Assembly: GCA_031549495.1 (NCBI GenBank)
Contig: JAVBPS010000019.1
Coordinates: 41,490-105,489 of the forward strand
Direction of reading: 5' to 3'
Source: JAVBOW01 sp031549495
GTDB lineage: Bacteria > Bacteroidota > Bacteroidia > Bacteroidales > Rikenellaceae
DNA: 64,000 nucleotides
The notes beneath the pieces are model-generated. The model ran no database searches. It saw only the letters and a list, made by a program, of their open reading frames with translations, and was not told the origin of the DNA. Both the position numbers and the translations under genes were made by a program. This document shows, piece after piece, positions 33,234 through 42,893 of this stretch (the first letter of the stretch is position 1; each line of letters starts with the position of its first letter).

Positions 33234-36200
33234 CTACTCCTCCGGCCCCCCGCCCTCGCCCGGCGCCTGCCTCGACGCCTGGCGGTTTTTCACGTACTCG
33301 GTAGGCAGGCAGCCCATGTGCTTCTTGAAGCTGGTGGCGAAATAGGAGGGCGAGTTGAAGCCCACCATCGTGCTGATCTCGGAAATGGAGTGCTTCCCCT
33401 CGCGCAGCAACTGGCATGCGTAGTTGAACCGTATCTTGCGGATAAATTTGGTCGACGACTCGCCCGTGATCGATTTGATCTTCAGGTGCAGGTTCGAGCG
33501 GCTCATGCAGAGCTCCCGGGCGAAATCGTTGGAGGAGAACTCCTCGTTGCCGATATTCTCCTCGACGATCCTGATCGCCTTTTTCAAAAAATCCCCGTCC
33601 ACCGAGTTGGAGGTGATCTTGTCGGGGTCGATCTCGGTCGAATTGGAGTAATAGTGCCTGAAGCGGTGGCGGGCCTTGATGAAGTTGTTGACCTTGGCGT
33701 TGAGGATCGACACGGAGAAAGGCTTGGCCAGGTAGTCGTCCGCACCGGCCTCGATCCCCGCCATCTGGTCTTCGGGGGTGTCCTTCGCCGTGAGCAGGAT
33801 CACCGGAATATGGCTCGTGCGGATATTCTGCTTGATGTGGCGCGTGAGCTTCATACCGTCCATGCCCTCCATCATGATATCGGAGATGATCAGGTCGGGC
33901 TCCTCGCTGCGCAGCAGCGCCAGGGCCTCTTCCCCGTCGCTGGCGGTGATGACCCGGAAACGGCCCCTGAAATTCTCGGCGAGGTACTCTTTGATCTGGG
34001 GGTTGTCTTCCACGATGAGCAGGGTCTCCTGCTCCGGCCCGGCCTGCCCGGCGGCACGATCCCGGTCGGAGAAGGAATCGTCCTGGATGAATAGCGACAT
34101 ATCCCTTGCAGCCTGCGCCTTGGGCGGCTCCGACGCCATTTCCTCCGGGGTGTATGCCGACGCCCCGGCCGGGAAGCTCACCGTGAACTCGGTGAATTGC
34201 CCGGGCTCGCTCTCCAGCGACACCTCCGCGTGGTGAAGCTCGGCCAGGCGTTTGACGATCGACAGCCCGATCCCCGTGCCGGGATGCGATTCGTTGACCT
34301 GGTAGAAACGCTCGAATATGCTCTTCTGCTTATCCTTGGCTATCCCGATGCCGCTGTCGCGGACCCGGAGCACGAGCCGGTCGGCCTCCCGGTCGAGCGA
34401 GACTTTGATCGTCCCGCCGTCCCGGGTGAATTTAAAGGCGTTGGAAAGCAGGTTGGTCACGATCATCTCGATGTAGGCGCTGTCGACCGGATAGGGCTCG
34501 TTGTGCAGGTTGCTGCTCAGGATATAATCCATATCCCGGTTCTGCGCGCTGTCTTCGAACAACGCGAAGATATTGGCCACCAGCACCTCCACGTCGGTCA
34601 TCGCCACCCCGAGCTTGAACATCCCCAACTCCGCTTTGCGGTAATCGAGCAACTGGTTGACGATATGCAGCAGTTTGGAGCTGTTGCGGTAGATGTAATC
34701 GATGCGCTTCTCCACATATTTGTCCTGCAGCCCGTGCGAGCGGATCTCTTCGAGCGGCGAGAGGATGAGCGTGAGGGGCGTGCGCAACTCGTGGGACATA
34801 TTGACGTAGAACCGGATCTTCTCCTGGCTCATCTCCTCTTTCTTGCGCGCCTGCACCCGCTCGAAATACAATTGCACCCTCATTTTGGCTTTTCCCGCGT
34901 AGAACCGGATCAGCATGACGGCTATGCCGGCCGCCAGAAGCACGTACAGCACCCGCGCCAGCATGGTCTGATACCACATCGGCAATATCCTGATGGTGAA
35001 GACCGTCTCTTCCGGGCTCCAGTTCCCGTCGTTGTTGCACGATTTGACCCGGAATTGGTAGCTTCCCGGGCTGAGGTTCGAGTAGGTCGCCTCCCGGTTG
35101 CGCGTGGTGTACCACCCGTTGTCGAAGCCCTCCAGCATATAGGAGAATTCGTTGCGGTTGCCCGCCAGCATGTTGACGACCACGAAATGGACCGTGAACA
35201 GGTTGCGGTCGGCACGGAGCGTCGCACCGATAAGCGCTCCGCGGGCGTCCCTGACCAGCCTTGCGCGTTTGCCGTCCGGCAGGATCTCCCGGTTGAAGAT
35301 GGTCACTCCCGTGATGGCGGGCGGCGGCGAGAAGGGGTTGTCGGTCAGGTTGTGGGGGCGGAAGCTGGTGATGCCGTTTATGCTGCCGAAGTAGAACACG
35401 CCGTTTTTGGCCTGGCAATAGGAGAACTGGTTGAACTGGTTGGAACTGATGCCGTCCGCTTTGGTGTAGTTGCGGAAGGTCCCGCTGGCCGGGTCCAGGC
35501 ACGAGAGCCCTTTGTTGGTGCTCAGCCAGAGCCGGCCCAGGTCGTCCTCAAGGATGCCGTACACCATGTCGTTGGGCAATCCGTCCGCCGTGGTGTAATG
35601 CCGGAATTCCCCCTTGTTGTAGTCGTAGCGGAACAACCCCTGCCGTGTGCCGATCCAGATCATCCGGTGCGAGTCCTCCCGCAGACACAGGACATGCGCC
35701 TGCTGCGCGCGGGATCCGTCGTCGGCCAGCATATCCCCGAAGCCGGTCAGCCGGTCGGTAGCCGACTCCCACCGGAACAGGCCGTTGCCCGTCCCCAGCC
35801 ATACGTTCGAGCGGGAGTCTTCCCGGATGGTGTTGACCACCGTGTGGTCCAGCCATGGGTCGCGCCCCGAAAGGCGGTGGGGCGAGAACTGCCGCGTGCG
35901 CAGGTCGAAGGAGAGCAAACCGTCCAGCGTCCCCACCCAGAACGACGAGGGGGCGCTCCGGTAGAGCGAGTAGCAACTGTTGCGTATGGGAATATCGGCC
36001 GTGACATGATAGGTTTCGATTCTGCCGCTCTTCGGATCCAGGCGGCTCAATCCGCCCGCATGGGTGCCCACCCACACCGCGCCCTGTTCATCCTGCACCA
36101 CGCACTTCACGTTGTTGGATCCCAGGGTGCCGCGCCCCCCGTCCGCCGCCTGGTAGAGGGTGAACCGGCCGCTCTTGACCTCGTAATAATTGAGCCCCAT

Positions 36201-37310
36201 GTCATTGGTGCCTATCCACAGGTTGCCCGTGGGGACTTCCTCGGTGATGCAGCTGACCGTATTGTCGGCCAGTGAGTTGTGGGCCGGACGATGCCGGATC
36301 AGGTCGAACCGGAAGGCCAGCGGATGGTAGTAGCTCACCCCGCCGTAATAGGTCCCCAGCCACATGCCGCCCTGGTTGTCCTTGTAGATCGAGCGGATGG
36401 AGTTGTGGTTGATCGACGTTTCGTCGTTATGCTCGAACAGATAGGGCGTGAAGCGGCCCGTGGCCTGGTCGTAGATCACCAGTCCCTCGAAGGTCCCGAT
36501 CCACAGTTTGCCCGCGCCGTCGCTTTTCACTACCCGGACATAGTCCGACGCGAACCCCTTCGCATTCGGGTTGCGGGTGGAGTAGTGCCCGGTGATCTGG
36601 AACTCGCCGTCGGTTTTGTAGAGCCCGTTGCCGTGGGTGCCGATCCATAGCCCGTCCGTCTCGGCGACGATGCTCACCACGTCGAGGTGCCCCAGCTCGG
36701 GCATCACTTTGACGATGGTCCCGTACCGGATCGAATAGTTGTATATCCCCTTCGAGGTGCCGATCAGTATCCCGTCCCGGAAGCTGCACAGGCATTGGGC
36801 CGTAATGCCTTCGAGGTACGATTTGAGGTCGAGCCTTTCCGTCCGCTTGTCGAACAGCACCACGCCCAGGTCGGTGGCCATCAGCAGTTGGAGCGGGTCT
36901 TCCGTCTCCACGATGTCGTATATGTGGACGTTGCGGCCCGGGAGGTAGTAGTTATGGAACCGGCCCTCCGCGTAGCTGTACTTCGACAGCCCGGTGGTCG
37001 TGCCGATCCACACCGTCCCTTCGCTGTCGGTGAGCAGCGAACTGATGTTGCTGTTGGCGATGCTCGTCGAGTCGCCGACCGTGTGCCTGAAAGCCGTGAA
37101 CCCGTACCCGTCGTAACGGTTCAGCCCGTCCATCGTACCCAGCCACAGGTTGCTGTTGGCGTCCTGCGTGATGGCGAAGACGGTGCTTTGCGAAAGCCCG
37201 TCGTCCACCGAGAGGTGCTTGAACTTGATGTTTTCCGACGTCCCTTCCGCCGGCGCGACGAGCGGCGACGCCGACAAAAGCAAAAAGATAAGCCTGAAAT
37301 ACCTTGCCAT
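33234..37310 (-). CDS. Hybrid two-component system regulator (HTCS) of the glycan locus
   Basis: A 1358-residue one-protein two-component regulator. In order: signal peptide (about 1-22), fourteen or so beta-propeller Reg_prop repeats (about 30-700, e.g. NLWLGTMDGLNRYDGYGF and VWIGTTTGLSKY), a Y_Y_Y domain (about 715-785), one transmembrane helix (about 792-812), a HisKA domain with His840 in NMSHELRTPL, a HATPase_c domain (DSGIGIAKDKQ, GTGIGLSIVKRL), a receiver with Asp1144 in IISDIMMEG, and an AraC-type HTH at the C-terminus (SRSNLHLKIKSITG, YFATSFKKHMG). It senses an oligosaccharide in the periplasm and activates the locus. It lies 15 bp after the sulfatase gene and is divergent in function, not direction, from the GH88 unit. 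Confidence 0.95.
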   Translation of the reverse strand: MARYFRLIFLLLSASPLVAPAEGTSENIKFKHLSVDDGLSQSTVFAITQDANSNLWLGTMDGLNRYDGYGFTAFRHTVGDSTSIANSNISSLLTDSEGTVWIGTTTGLSKYSYAEGRFHNYYLPGRNVHIYDIVETEDPLQLLMATDLGVVLFDKRTERLDLKSYLEGITAQCLCSFRDGILIGTSKGIYNYSIRYGTIVKVMPELGHLDVVSIVAETDGLWIGTHGNGLYKTDGEFQITGHYSTRNPNAKGFASDYVRVVKSDGAGKLWIGTFEGLVIYDQATGRFTPYLFEHNDETSINHNSIRSIYKDNQGGMWLGTYYGGVSYYHPLAFRFDLIRHRPAHNSLADNTVSCITEEVPTGNLWIGTNDMGLNYYEVKSGRFTLYQAADGGRGTLGSNNVKCVVQDEQGAVWVGTHAGGLSRLDPKSGRIETYHVTADIPIRNSCYSLYRSAPSSFWVGTLDGLLSFDLRTRQFSPHRLSGRDPWLDHTVVNTIREDSRSNVWLGTGNGLFRWESATDRLTGFGDMLADDGSRAQQAHVLCLREDSHRMIWIGTRQGLFRYDYNKGEFRHYTTADGLPNDMVYGILEDDLGRLWLSTNKGLSCLDPASGTFRNYTKADGISSNQFNQFSYCQAKNGVFYFGSINGITSFRPHNLTDNPFSPPPAITGVTIFNREILPDGKRARLVRDARGALIGATLRADRNLFTVHFVVVNMLAGNRNEFSYMLEGFDNGWYTTRNREATYSNLSPGSYQFRVKSCNNDGNWSPEETVFTIRILPMWYQTMLARVLYVLLAAGIAVMLIRFYAGKAKMRVQLYFERVQARKKEEMSQEKIRFYVNMSHELRTPLTLILSPLEEIRSHGLQDKYVEKRIDYIYRNSSKLLHIVNQLLDYRKAELGMFKLGVAMTDVEVLVANIFALFEDSAQNRDMDYILSSNLHNEPYPVDSAYIEMIVTNLLSNAFKFTRDGGTIKVSLDREADRLVLRVRDSGIGIAKDKQKSIFERFYQVNESHPGTGIGLSIVKRLAELHHAEVSLESEPGQFTEFTVSFPAGASAYTPEEMASEPPKAQAARDMSLFIQDDSFSDRDRAAGQAGPEQETLLIVEDNPQIKEYLAENFRGRFRVITASDGEEALALLRSEEPDLIISDIMMEGMDGMKLTRHIKQNIRTSHIPVILLTAKDTPEDQMAGIEAGADDYLAKPFSVSILNAKVNNFIKARHRFRHYYSNSTEIDPDKITSNSVDGDFLKKAIRIVEENIGNEEFSSNDFARELCMSRSNLHLKIKSITGESSTKFIRKIRFNYACQLLREGKHSISEISTMVGFNSPSYFATSFKKHMGCLPTEYVKNRQASRQAPGEGGGPEE

Positions 37311-37325
37311 AACCCGGTCTGTTCG

Positions 37326-38702
37326 TTACTGCTGCTCCACCAAAGGCCTGAGCGTTTTGATCAACCTGGGATCGCCGGTGTGCACGCCCCATCGGTACAT
37401 TTTGGCGCGCAGACGCTTCAACTCGGGCTCATACTTCCTGTCGACGGCCAGGTTGACCATCTCTCCGCGGTCGTTCTCCATGTCGTACAACTGCTCTCGG
37501 TTGCGGAATACATTATACAGCACATACTTATATTTTCCCTCCACGATACACCAACCCCGCGTCTCGATCCCTTGCAGGGTGGTCTCGATAAATACCTCGT
37601 CCTGCAGGGCGGCCGATGCGTTCTCCGCCACGCCGCGGTAGCTCTTTCCCCGGTACTGCGCCGGGTCGAGCGCCACCCCGCCGTAATCGCATACGGTCGC
37701 GTAGATATCGAGCCCGATATTCGACAGCGCGCTCCGGTTGACCACCCCCCTGGGCCCCTTGCGGCCGGGCGCCTTGACGATAAGCGGTACGTTAACCACC
37801 TCTTCGAACAGGACCCATTTCTGGTTCCACCGGTGGGCGCCCGCCCCGTCCCCGTGGTCGCTGCTGAAGATGATCAGCGAGTTATCGTACAGTCCGTTCT
37901 TTTTGAGTTGCTCGACCAGCCGCCCGACCTGTTTGTCGACCCGCTCCACCAGCCGGTAATAGGCGTGGATATACCGGCGCCAATCATCCTGCGTGTAGGT
38001 GTAGGTGTCGTGGATCCGGGGCGTGGCCGCATGGTGCAGCCGGATGGCTTCGGCCTCATAGGTCGAGGGCATGAAGTTGGCGGGCAGGTTCGGCGTATCC
38101 TGGGTCCGGAACTCATCCAACTCCCCATAGGGCAGGGTCTCCTCCCGGGCGTACTCGCATATTTCATGCGGATCCAGGAAAGAGGCCACCAGGAAAATGG
38201 GCTTGTCATGCTTCCCGGCCAGGTAGGGCGCGCATTCATCGGCCAGCGTACGGTCGTCCATGCCGCACACCCGCGTGAATCCCATCCCGTCCGGGATGGT
38301 GATCTGCGGGATGTGCCACTTGCCCGCATAGAGCGTTTCATACCCCGCCTGCCGCATCCGAAAGCCGATGTTGCTCTCCAGCGCCCCGGCGGCCGTATGC
38401 TGCTCGTTGTCGGTCACACCTGCTTCGAAAGCCGTTTTCCCCGTCATGAGCGACGCCCTGCTCGGCCCGCTCAAAGGGAATGGGCAATAGGCCCGCGCGA
38501 GGGTCACCCCATCCGCCGCCAGCGCATCCATCGCCGGGGTGGACAGATGGGGATTGCCCATGCAGCCCATGGCCGACGCCGTCTGCTGATCCGTCAGGAT
38601 CAAGATAATATTGGGTTTATCCGGGGCTTGTGCCCGAACCCCGCCGTGGGCGCACAGCAATCCGCCCGCCGCCACGATCGCAACTCCCTTCCATCCATTC
38701 AT
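37326..38702 (-). CDS. Sulfatase of the S1 type with a Ser-type active site
   Basis: A 458-residue secreted sulfatase (signal peptide with cleavage near VRAQ25). The modified residue is Ser78 in LSGPSRASLMTG (the S-x-P-S-R signature), with metal-site Asp38 in LTDQQ and FSSDHGDGAGAHRWN for the second metal-binding pair. As a Ser-type enzyme it should need an anSME radical SAM protein for formylglycine formation; none is in the window, so the maturase must be elsewhere. It would remove a sulfate from glycosaminoglycan sugars; the position (6-O, 2-O or N) is not predictable. It is the first gene of the sulfatase-HTCS pair. A near-consensus TAACTTGC box lies on the minus strand around 38743-38751. 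Confidence 0.88.
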   Translation of the reverse strand: MNGWKGVAIVAAGGLLCAHGGVRAQAPDKPNIILILTDQQTASAMGCMGNPHLSTPAMDALAADGVTLARAYCPFPLSGPSRASLMTGKTAFEAGVTDNEQHTAAGALESNIGFRMRQAGYETLYAGKWHIPQITIPDGMGFTRVCGMDDRTLADECAPYLAGKHDKPIFLVASFLDPHEICEYAREETLPYGELDEFRTQDTPNLPANFMPSTYEAEAIRLHHAATPRIHDTYTYTQDDWRRYIHAYYRLVERVDKQVGRLVEQLKKNGLYDNSLIIFSSDHGDGAGAHRWNQKWVLFEEVVNVPLIVKAPGRKGPRGVVNRSALSNIGLDIYATVCDYGGVALDPAQYRGKSYRGVAENASAALQDEVFIETTLQGIETRGWCIVEGKYKYVLYNVFRNREQLYDMENDRGEMVNLAVDRKYEPELKRLRAKMYRWGVHTGDPRLIKTLRPLVEQQ

Positions 38703-38859
38703 ACCGGTCCGTCAGGCTAATGTAGTTTTTAGTCCATAGACGCAAGTTACAAAAATATGGCATCCCCTGCGACATCACTTTCGAAATTTACCCGAAAGAC
38801 CACAATTTTGTCCAGACCGGCCAGCGGAATCCGGCACGCTCCGCCGTATTCGGGGAAGC

Positions 38860-39852
38860 CTACCGGGTTCTCTTTTTGAGCGAATAGCTGCTTGTATCCG
38901 ACGCGAGGGGAGTCAGGATAGGGGAGAGGGCCTTTTCCGGACTTCCTCCGGAGAATGCGGTTTCGAAGAGTTGCCTTAGCTCCTCGATATGTATGGGCGC
39001 CTCGCCGGCGTAATAAGAATGGTCGTGCCGCCAGGGGGTCGGCTTGAGGATGTTTTTTACATCCACGTAAATAGCGTCGGCGCTCTCCGCTTTCTTGTGG
39101 GCGGACTCTCCGAGCAGGGGCTTCCCTTCAAGGAAAAGCCGTGCGCTGCGCAGTGTGAGGTCCTTGCCGTTGCGTATGATGTAAACTTTGTTGGCGATCT
39201 TACCGGCCAGCACGTCGACCCATTCGGCATGGCCTGTTTCAGGCACGCAGGCCGCACTGAGGATAACGTTGGTGAACGGCGTAACCCGCGAGGGGTCTTC
39301 GGCCAGGTACCCTGCGTATAGCTGGGCGAATTCGTTCCCGAGGCTATGGAACACCACCGAGCATTCGATCCCGTTATCGCGGGCGAAAAGGGAGAGCGAA
39401 TCGACGGTTTGCAGAAACTGGGGAAAGCTCTCTTCGATATTCCGTTTGGAGGCATAGTAGTTCTTCACCATCTTGTGGTTGAACTCTTTGGCCGGCCACG
39501 CGAAATAGAAAGAGGGAACGTTGTAAAGATCGGCCATCTGGCGGATCGAATTGAAGATGTCGCTGAACGACACGTTATTGCCGTGGACGAAAAGGAGCAT
39601 TTTTGAAGTGCCTGCCAGCGGGCCGGCGCCTTCGCCGAACGTCGTCGCGGGTACGACCTCATAGCTGTCGTCGTCGCAAACCTGCCCGACGACAAAGCGG
39701 ATGGCGTCTTTTGGGTCGAGCGGCGTGACGCCCGTCTGAATGGATTCGCCGAAATTATAGGTGCTGACGACGAACAGCCTCTCGCACACCACCTGTCCAT
39801 TGACATATAGGGATAGCAGCGCCGCCAGGCATGAAAGCAATATGTTTCTCAT
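38860..39852 (-). CDS. DUF900-like alpha/beta hydrolase, secreted
   Basis: A 330-residue protein with an N-terminal signal peptide (cleavage near NGQ20) and an alpha/beta-hydrolase core. Seen are LLFVHGNNVSFSDI (the HGN oxyanion loop), FYFAWPAKE, the nucleophile elbow VFHSLGNEFAQ (Ser in S-L-G-N) and HDHSYYAGE near the C-terminus holding the catalytic His. The set matches DUF900, a family of extracytoplasmic hydrolases of unknown substrate. The closing 25 residues are Ser/Thr and basic. It is a single gene on the minus strand, 250 bp from the sulfatase gene, which may be unrelated. It borders the inverted-repeat element to its right. Confidence 0.75.
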   Translation of the reverse strand: MRNILLSCLAALLSLYVNGQVVCERLFVVSTYNFGESIQTGVTPLDPKDAIRFVVGQVCDDDSYEVVPATTFGEGAGPLAGTSKMLLFVHGNNVSFSDIFNSIRQMADLYNVPSFYFAWPAKEFNHKMVKNYYASKRNIEESFPQFLQTVDSLSLFARDNGIECSVVFHSLGNEFAQLYAGYLAEDPSRVTPFTNVILSAACVPETGHAEWVDVLAGKIANKVYIIRNGKDLTLRSARLFLEGKPLLGESAHKKAESADAIYVDVKNILKPTPWRHDHSYYAGEAPIHIEELRQLFETAFSGGSPEKALSPILTPLASDTSSYSLKKRTR

Positions 39853-39898
39853 CGCGGATAACGTTTTCCGTTCCCCCGATGCAAAAATGATGCTACTT

Positions 39899-40462
39899 TA
39901 ACGCGAACTCCGGATAAGGGACCTTGTTCGCTGTATTATATATAATGCGAATTAAGAGTTGAAATTAATGTTCTTTTTTGGCCGACGAGCACAAGGCCGG
40001 GATCGCCTGCGGGCGACCATACTTTTTTGCTTGACCAAAAAAGTAGGCAAAAAAGTCAAGGCGCCGCGCTCCCGGCTTACCCGCTTACGGGTTTTCGGGG
40101 GAGTCGTGCGGAAATTCCACGAGCGCAGGGCCACCGCGCCGCACAGGCCTTCCGCTCACGCTGCGCTGCCACGGTTCCAGTTTCCGCCCTTTGTCCTCCG
40201 AAAACCCTGGCGGGGCCCAAGCCTCCCGCTTAATGGCGCCGAGCCAGCGCGCATTGGCCGCCGCTCGACCCACCGCGCCCCCGCCTGCGGCTACCAACGG
40301 TCTTCTCGCCGTCATGTCGAGCGTTAGTCGAGACATCTCAAACAGGCTGGCCGAGCCCGTAGGGGCATCCCTTGTGGGTGCCCAAATAAATCCAACGGTT
40401 ATTTTCAACTCTTAATTCGCATATTTCGTTATCGCGAAATCCCTTGTCCGGAGTTTGCGTTA
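39899..40462. mobile_element. Candidate non-autonomous element with long nested inverted repeats
   Basis: A ~564 bp segment bounded by two sets of inverted repeats. The outer arms are 39899-39921 and 40440-40462 (23 bp, two mismatches). The inner arms are 39946-39965 and 40403-40422 (20 bp, perfect). They enclose a 437 bp core with no intact gene. The core holds a single arm of the family B palindrome (40311-40340) and a copy of the GGGTGCCC-type repeat (around 40360-40382). The right outer arm overlaps the stop codon of the acyltransferase gene at 40460. The mobile nature is inferred; no transposase is present. It fills the whole gap between the DUF900 gene and the aryl polyene operon. Confidence 0.45.
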
Positions 40463-41584
40463 CCTGATCACCGGATTGGCATATATCTCAAGGTACTGCC
40501 CCCGAAGCTCTTCCATAGGGATATCGAGCCCCGAAAGCGCGCTGTGCATACGCGCGGTGAACGCGGCCATAAGCTCACGGTCGTAATGGCCGCTGTAACG
40601 GGAGTCGCCGCCCAGCAGGTCGGCGGCTGCATAATTCGTGTCCCAGAGCCTGTACCCCTCTTTTATCCGTTCATCGAGCAGCCGCGCCGCCGCCGCCGCA
40701 AGGTTGCCTGCCGCGGGGTCGCCCATACTGAGGATATCCTGGGGGCTTACCGGTTCGCACACCTGCAGGTGCACATTGCCTTTGGGCTGGACGATGCCTT
40801 GCAGGATGCTGTTCAGATCCTCTCCGGGCGCTTTGGCGTAGGGGCCGCGCCGGGCCAGGACGGTCTCCCTGGCTTTCAGTCCGTCGCACGGCTCCCACTG
40901 GTAGGATATGGCCACCGGCACGATGTTCAGCTCGGCGAGCGACGCGGCGGGATCGCTCCTCCGGCTCATCAGCAGCATCTTGATCAACCCCTGGTCGGTG
41001 GCGTCGATACCGTTCTTGGTGCGGCCGTTGCGTTGGGCGATCCATACCGATTCGTGCTTTTCCGTGATCACGTGGCGGATATAGCGCGACAGGTGCAGCG
41101 AGTTGCGATGGAATTCCCTCGGCGAACCCCCGCGAACGACCTTGAACATCTTATTCGAGCATCCTATGTCGATGACCAGCTGCCCTTGCATCAGGTTGCT
41201 GCCGAACGTGATCTCGGTCGTGGGCCGTCCGTGCTTTTTCAGGACGACCTGCAACAGCGCGGAATCGAGCAGTATATCGCGGTGGTTCGATATGAAAACG
41301 TAACTTTTCGACGGATCGAGCCTCTCCAGCCCGCCCCACGTCAGCCCGGTCGTGCTGTTGCGCACGATCGCCCATACCGCACGGTCCATGACTTTCGTCT
41401 GGAATTCGTCCACGGAATCGATCCCGCGCAACGCATCGCAGAATCCGGCCGGATCCTGCCCCGGGAAGAGATGCGAAATGACGGCGCTGAAACGCGCGTC
41501 GCCGGCAATGCGCCGCATGGCGGCATTGATCTGCGAGTCGTCGTAAGGACGTATGTCGTCGAATTCAGCAGGTGTCGCAGACAT
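40460..41584 (-). CDS. Acyltransferase (PlsC/GPAT-like) of the aryl polyene operon
   Basis: A 374-residue protein. The acyltransferase block is seen as VFISNHRDILLDSALL (the HX4D motif, His to Asp) with ITFGSNLMQGQLVIDIG and WIAQRNGRTKNGIDATDQG further on, the latter resembling the FPEGTRS-like block in a GPAT-type version. The N-terminal 80 residues are helical and hold no signal peptide. It could esterify the polyene acid to a glycerol or lipid core, as in aryl polyene lipids, or the acyl chain to it. It is the last gene of the 22 kb operon, 1 bp downstream of the AMP-ligase, and its stop lies in the right arm of the inverted-repeat element. Exact acceptor unknown. Confidence 0.75.
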   Translation of the reverse strand: MSATPAEFDDIRPYDDSQINAAMRRIAGDARFSAVISHLFPGQDPAGFCDALRGIDSVDEFQTKVMDRAVWAIVRNSTTGLTWGGLERLDPSKSYVFISNHRDILLDSALLQVVLKKHGRPTTEITFGSNLMQGQLVIDIGCSNKMFKVVRGGSPREFHRNSLHLSRYIRHVITEKHESVWIAQRNGRTKNGIDATDQGLIKMLLMSRRSDPAASLAELNIVPVAISYQWEPCDGLKARETVLARRGPYAKAPGEDLNSILQGIVQPKGNVHLQVCEPVSPQDILSMGDPAAGNLAAAAARLLDERIKEGYRLWDTNYAAADLLGGDSRYSGHYDRELMAAFTARMHSALSGLDIPMEELRGQYLEIYANPVIR

Positions 41585-41585
41585 A

Positions 41586-42893
41586 TTATTTTGAGCGTTT
41601 GTCGATGAATTTGAATGGTTTGCGGCTCATTTCGGGCATGAGCGCCTGGCGGATGTCGGCCGGGTCGTCGAAAGCGATGTCGGGGGCGACCCTCAGCCTG
41701 GCGCGGAAGCGGTCCTTGAGCTCTTTGGTCGCCGTTTCGTGCTCTTTTTGGCAGCCCCCCACGCGCACCGTGATCGCATCGTTGCCGTTCTCGTCGCTCG
41801 TCGCCTCGACGATGTAATTCTCTATGTAGTCCACATGGTCCAGCACGTCGAAAAGCGCCGTGGGATAGAGCGTCGTGCCTTTGTATTTGATCATCTGGTT
41901 GCGCCGCCCGACGATCGGGCTGATGCGCAGGGTCGTGCGCCCGCACGCGCAGGGCTCGGTATGGAACCGGGCTATGTCGCCCGTGCGGAAACGCAGCAGC
42001 GGCATCGCCTCCACCCCCAGGGTGGTGATGGTCAGCTCTCCCTGCTCCCCCGGCGGAACCGGGTTCCCTTCCGGATCGAGCAATTCGGTGATGATAAGCT
42101 CCGGATGATGGTGGCCTCCGCAGCCGCATTCGCACTCGCAGAAGGTCGTGGCCATTTCGGTCGAGGCATAGGTCGAGTAGAGCTCGATATCCCATTTTTC
42201 TTTTATCTTCTGCCCCAACAGGTTGAGGGAAAAATCGGGATTGCGCAGGTTTTCGCCTATGCAGACCGCTTTGCGGATCGAACTGCCCCGGTAATCTATG
42301 CCGTTGGCCTCGGCATATTCCACGATCTTCAGGATGAACGAGGGCACGACGATGATCGCATCGGGTTTGATGCGCATGATCGTGTCCCATTGCAGCTGCG
42401 GAATGCCGTTGCCGACCCGGATGATCCCCGCCCCCAGGCGGCGGATACCGAGGAAATAGGCCAGCCCGGCCATAAACCGCTTGTCGATGGTGGTCATCAG
42501 CTGGTACACCTCGCCCTGCCCGGCGCCGGCGCAAAGGAAGGATATCGCCTCGTTGTAGGCCAGGCGTTCCAGATCGGCGTCGCTCATGGCGAAGGTGACC
42601 GGATCGCCCGACGTGCCGGACGTGGTGATGTAATCGACGATCTTTTCCCGGGGGACGCAGAGGAAATCGTCGTTGAACTGCTGCAGATCCGCCTTTGACG
42701 TGGTGGGGATCATCGCAAGGTCATCCAGGGTACGGATATCCTTAACGTCGATTCCCGTTCGGGCGAACAGCCTGCGGTAGTAGGGTGAACGGGCCGACAA
42801 ATAGGCAAGCGCCTCGGCGAGGCGGGCCTGCTGGTATGTTTCGATCGTTTCGCGCGGCTGCGTCTCGATCCACGGGATCTCAATCTTCTCCAT
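41586..42893 (-). CDS. PaaK-like AMP-dependent acid-CoA/ACP ligase
   Basis: A 435-residue adenylate-forming enzyme of the phenylacetate-CoA ligase type. Seen are the P-loop YITTSGTSGDPVTF, YSTYASTEMATTF, the adenine/hinge block LRFRTGDIARFH and the closing GRRNQMIKYKGTTLYP. It would activate an aryl acid (here probably 4-coumarate made by the tyrosine ammonia-lyase of the same operon) for loading onto ACP or CoA. The substrate assignment is inferred from context. The ATG at 42893 is chosen; a start at 42908 is also possible and would give a 29 bp overlap with the 123-residue gene. An internal cysteine cluster CECECGCGGHHH is unusual and may bind a metal. Confidence 0.78.
   Translation of the reverse strand: MEKIEIPWIETQPRETIETYQQARLAEALAYLSARSPYYRRLFARTGIDVKDIRTLDDLAMIPTTSKADLQQFNDDFLCVPREKIVDYITTSGTSGDPVTFAMSDADLERLAYNEAISFLCAGAGQGEVYQLMTTIDKRFMAGLAYFLGIRRLGAGIIRVGNGIPQLQWDTIMRIKPDAIIVVPSFILKIVEYAEANGIDYRGSSIRKAVCIGENLRNPDFSLNLLGQKIKEKWDIELYSTYASTEMATTFCECECGCGGHHHPELIITELLDPEGNPVPPGEQGELTITTLGVEAMPLLRFRTGDIARFHTEPCACGRTTLRISPIVGRRNQMIKYKGTTLYPTALFDVLDHVDYIENYIVEATSDENGNDAITVRVGGCQKEHETATKELKDRFRARLRVAPDIAFDDPADIRQALMPEMSRKPFKFIDKRSK

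Noticed and set aside
32878..33345. Open frame across a palindrome giving a CHSERSEES-type peptide; the same at 63031-63336
   Set aside because: This peptide is a known by-product of family A palindromic repeats; the frame has no start context, no family and overlaps the HTCS gene end.
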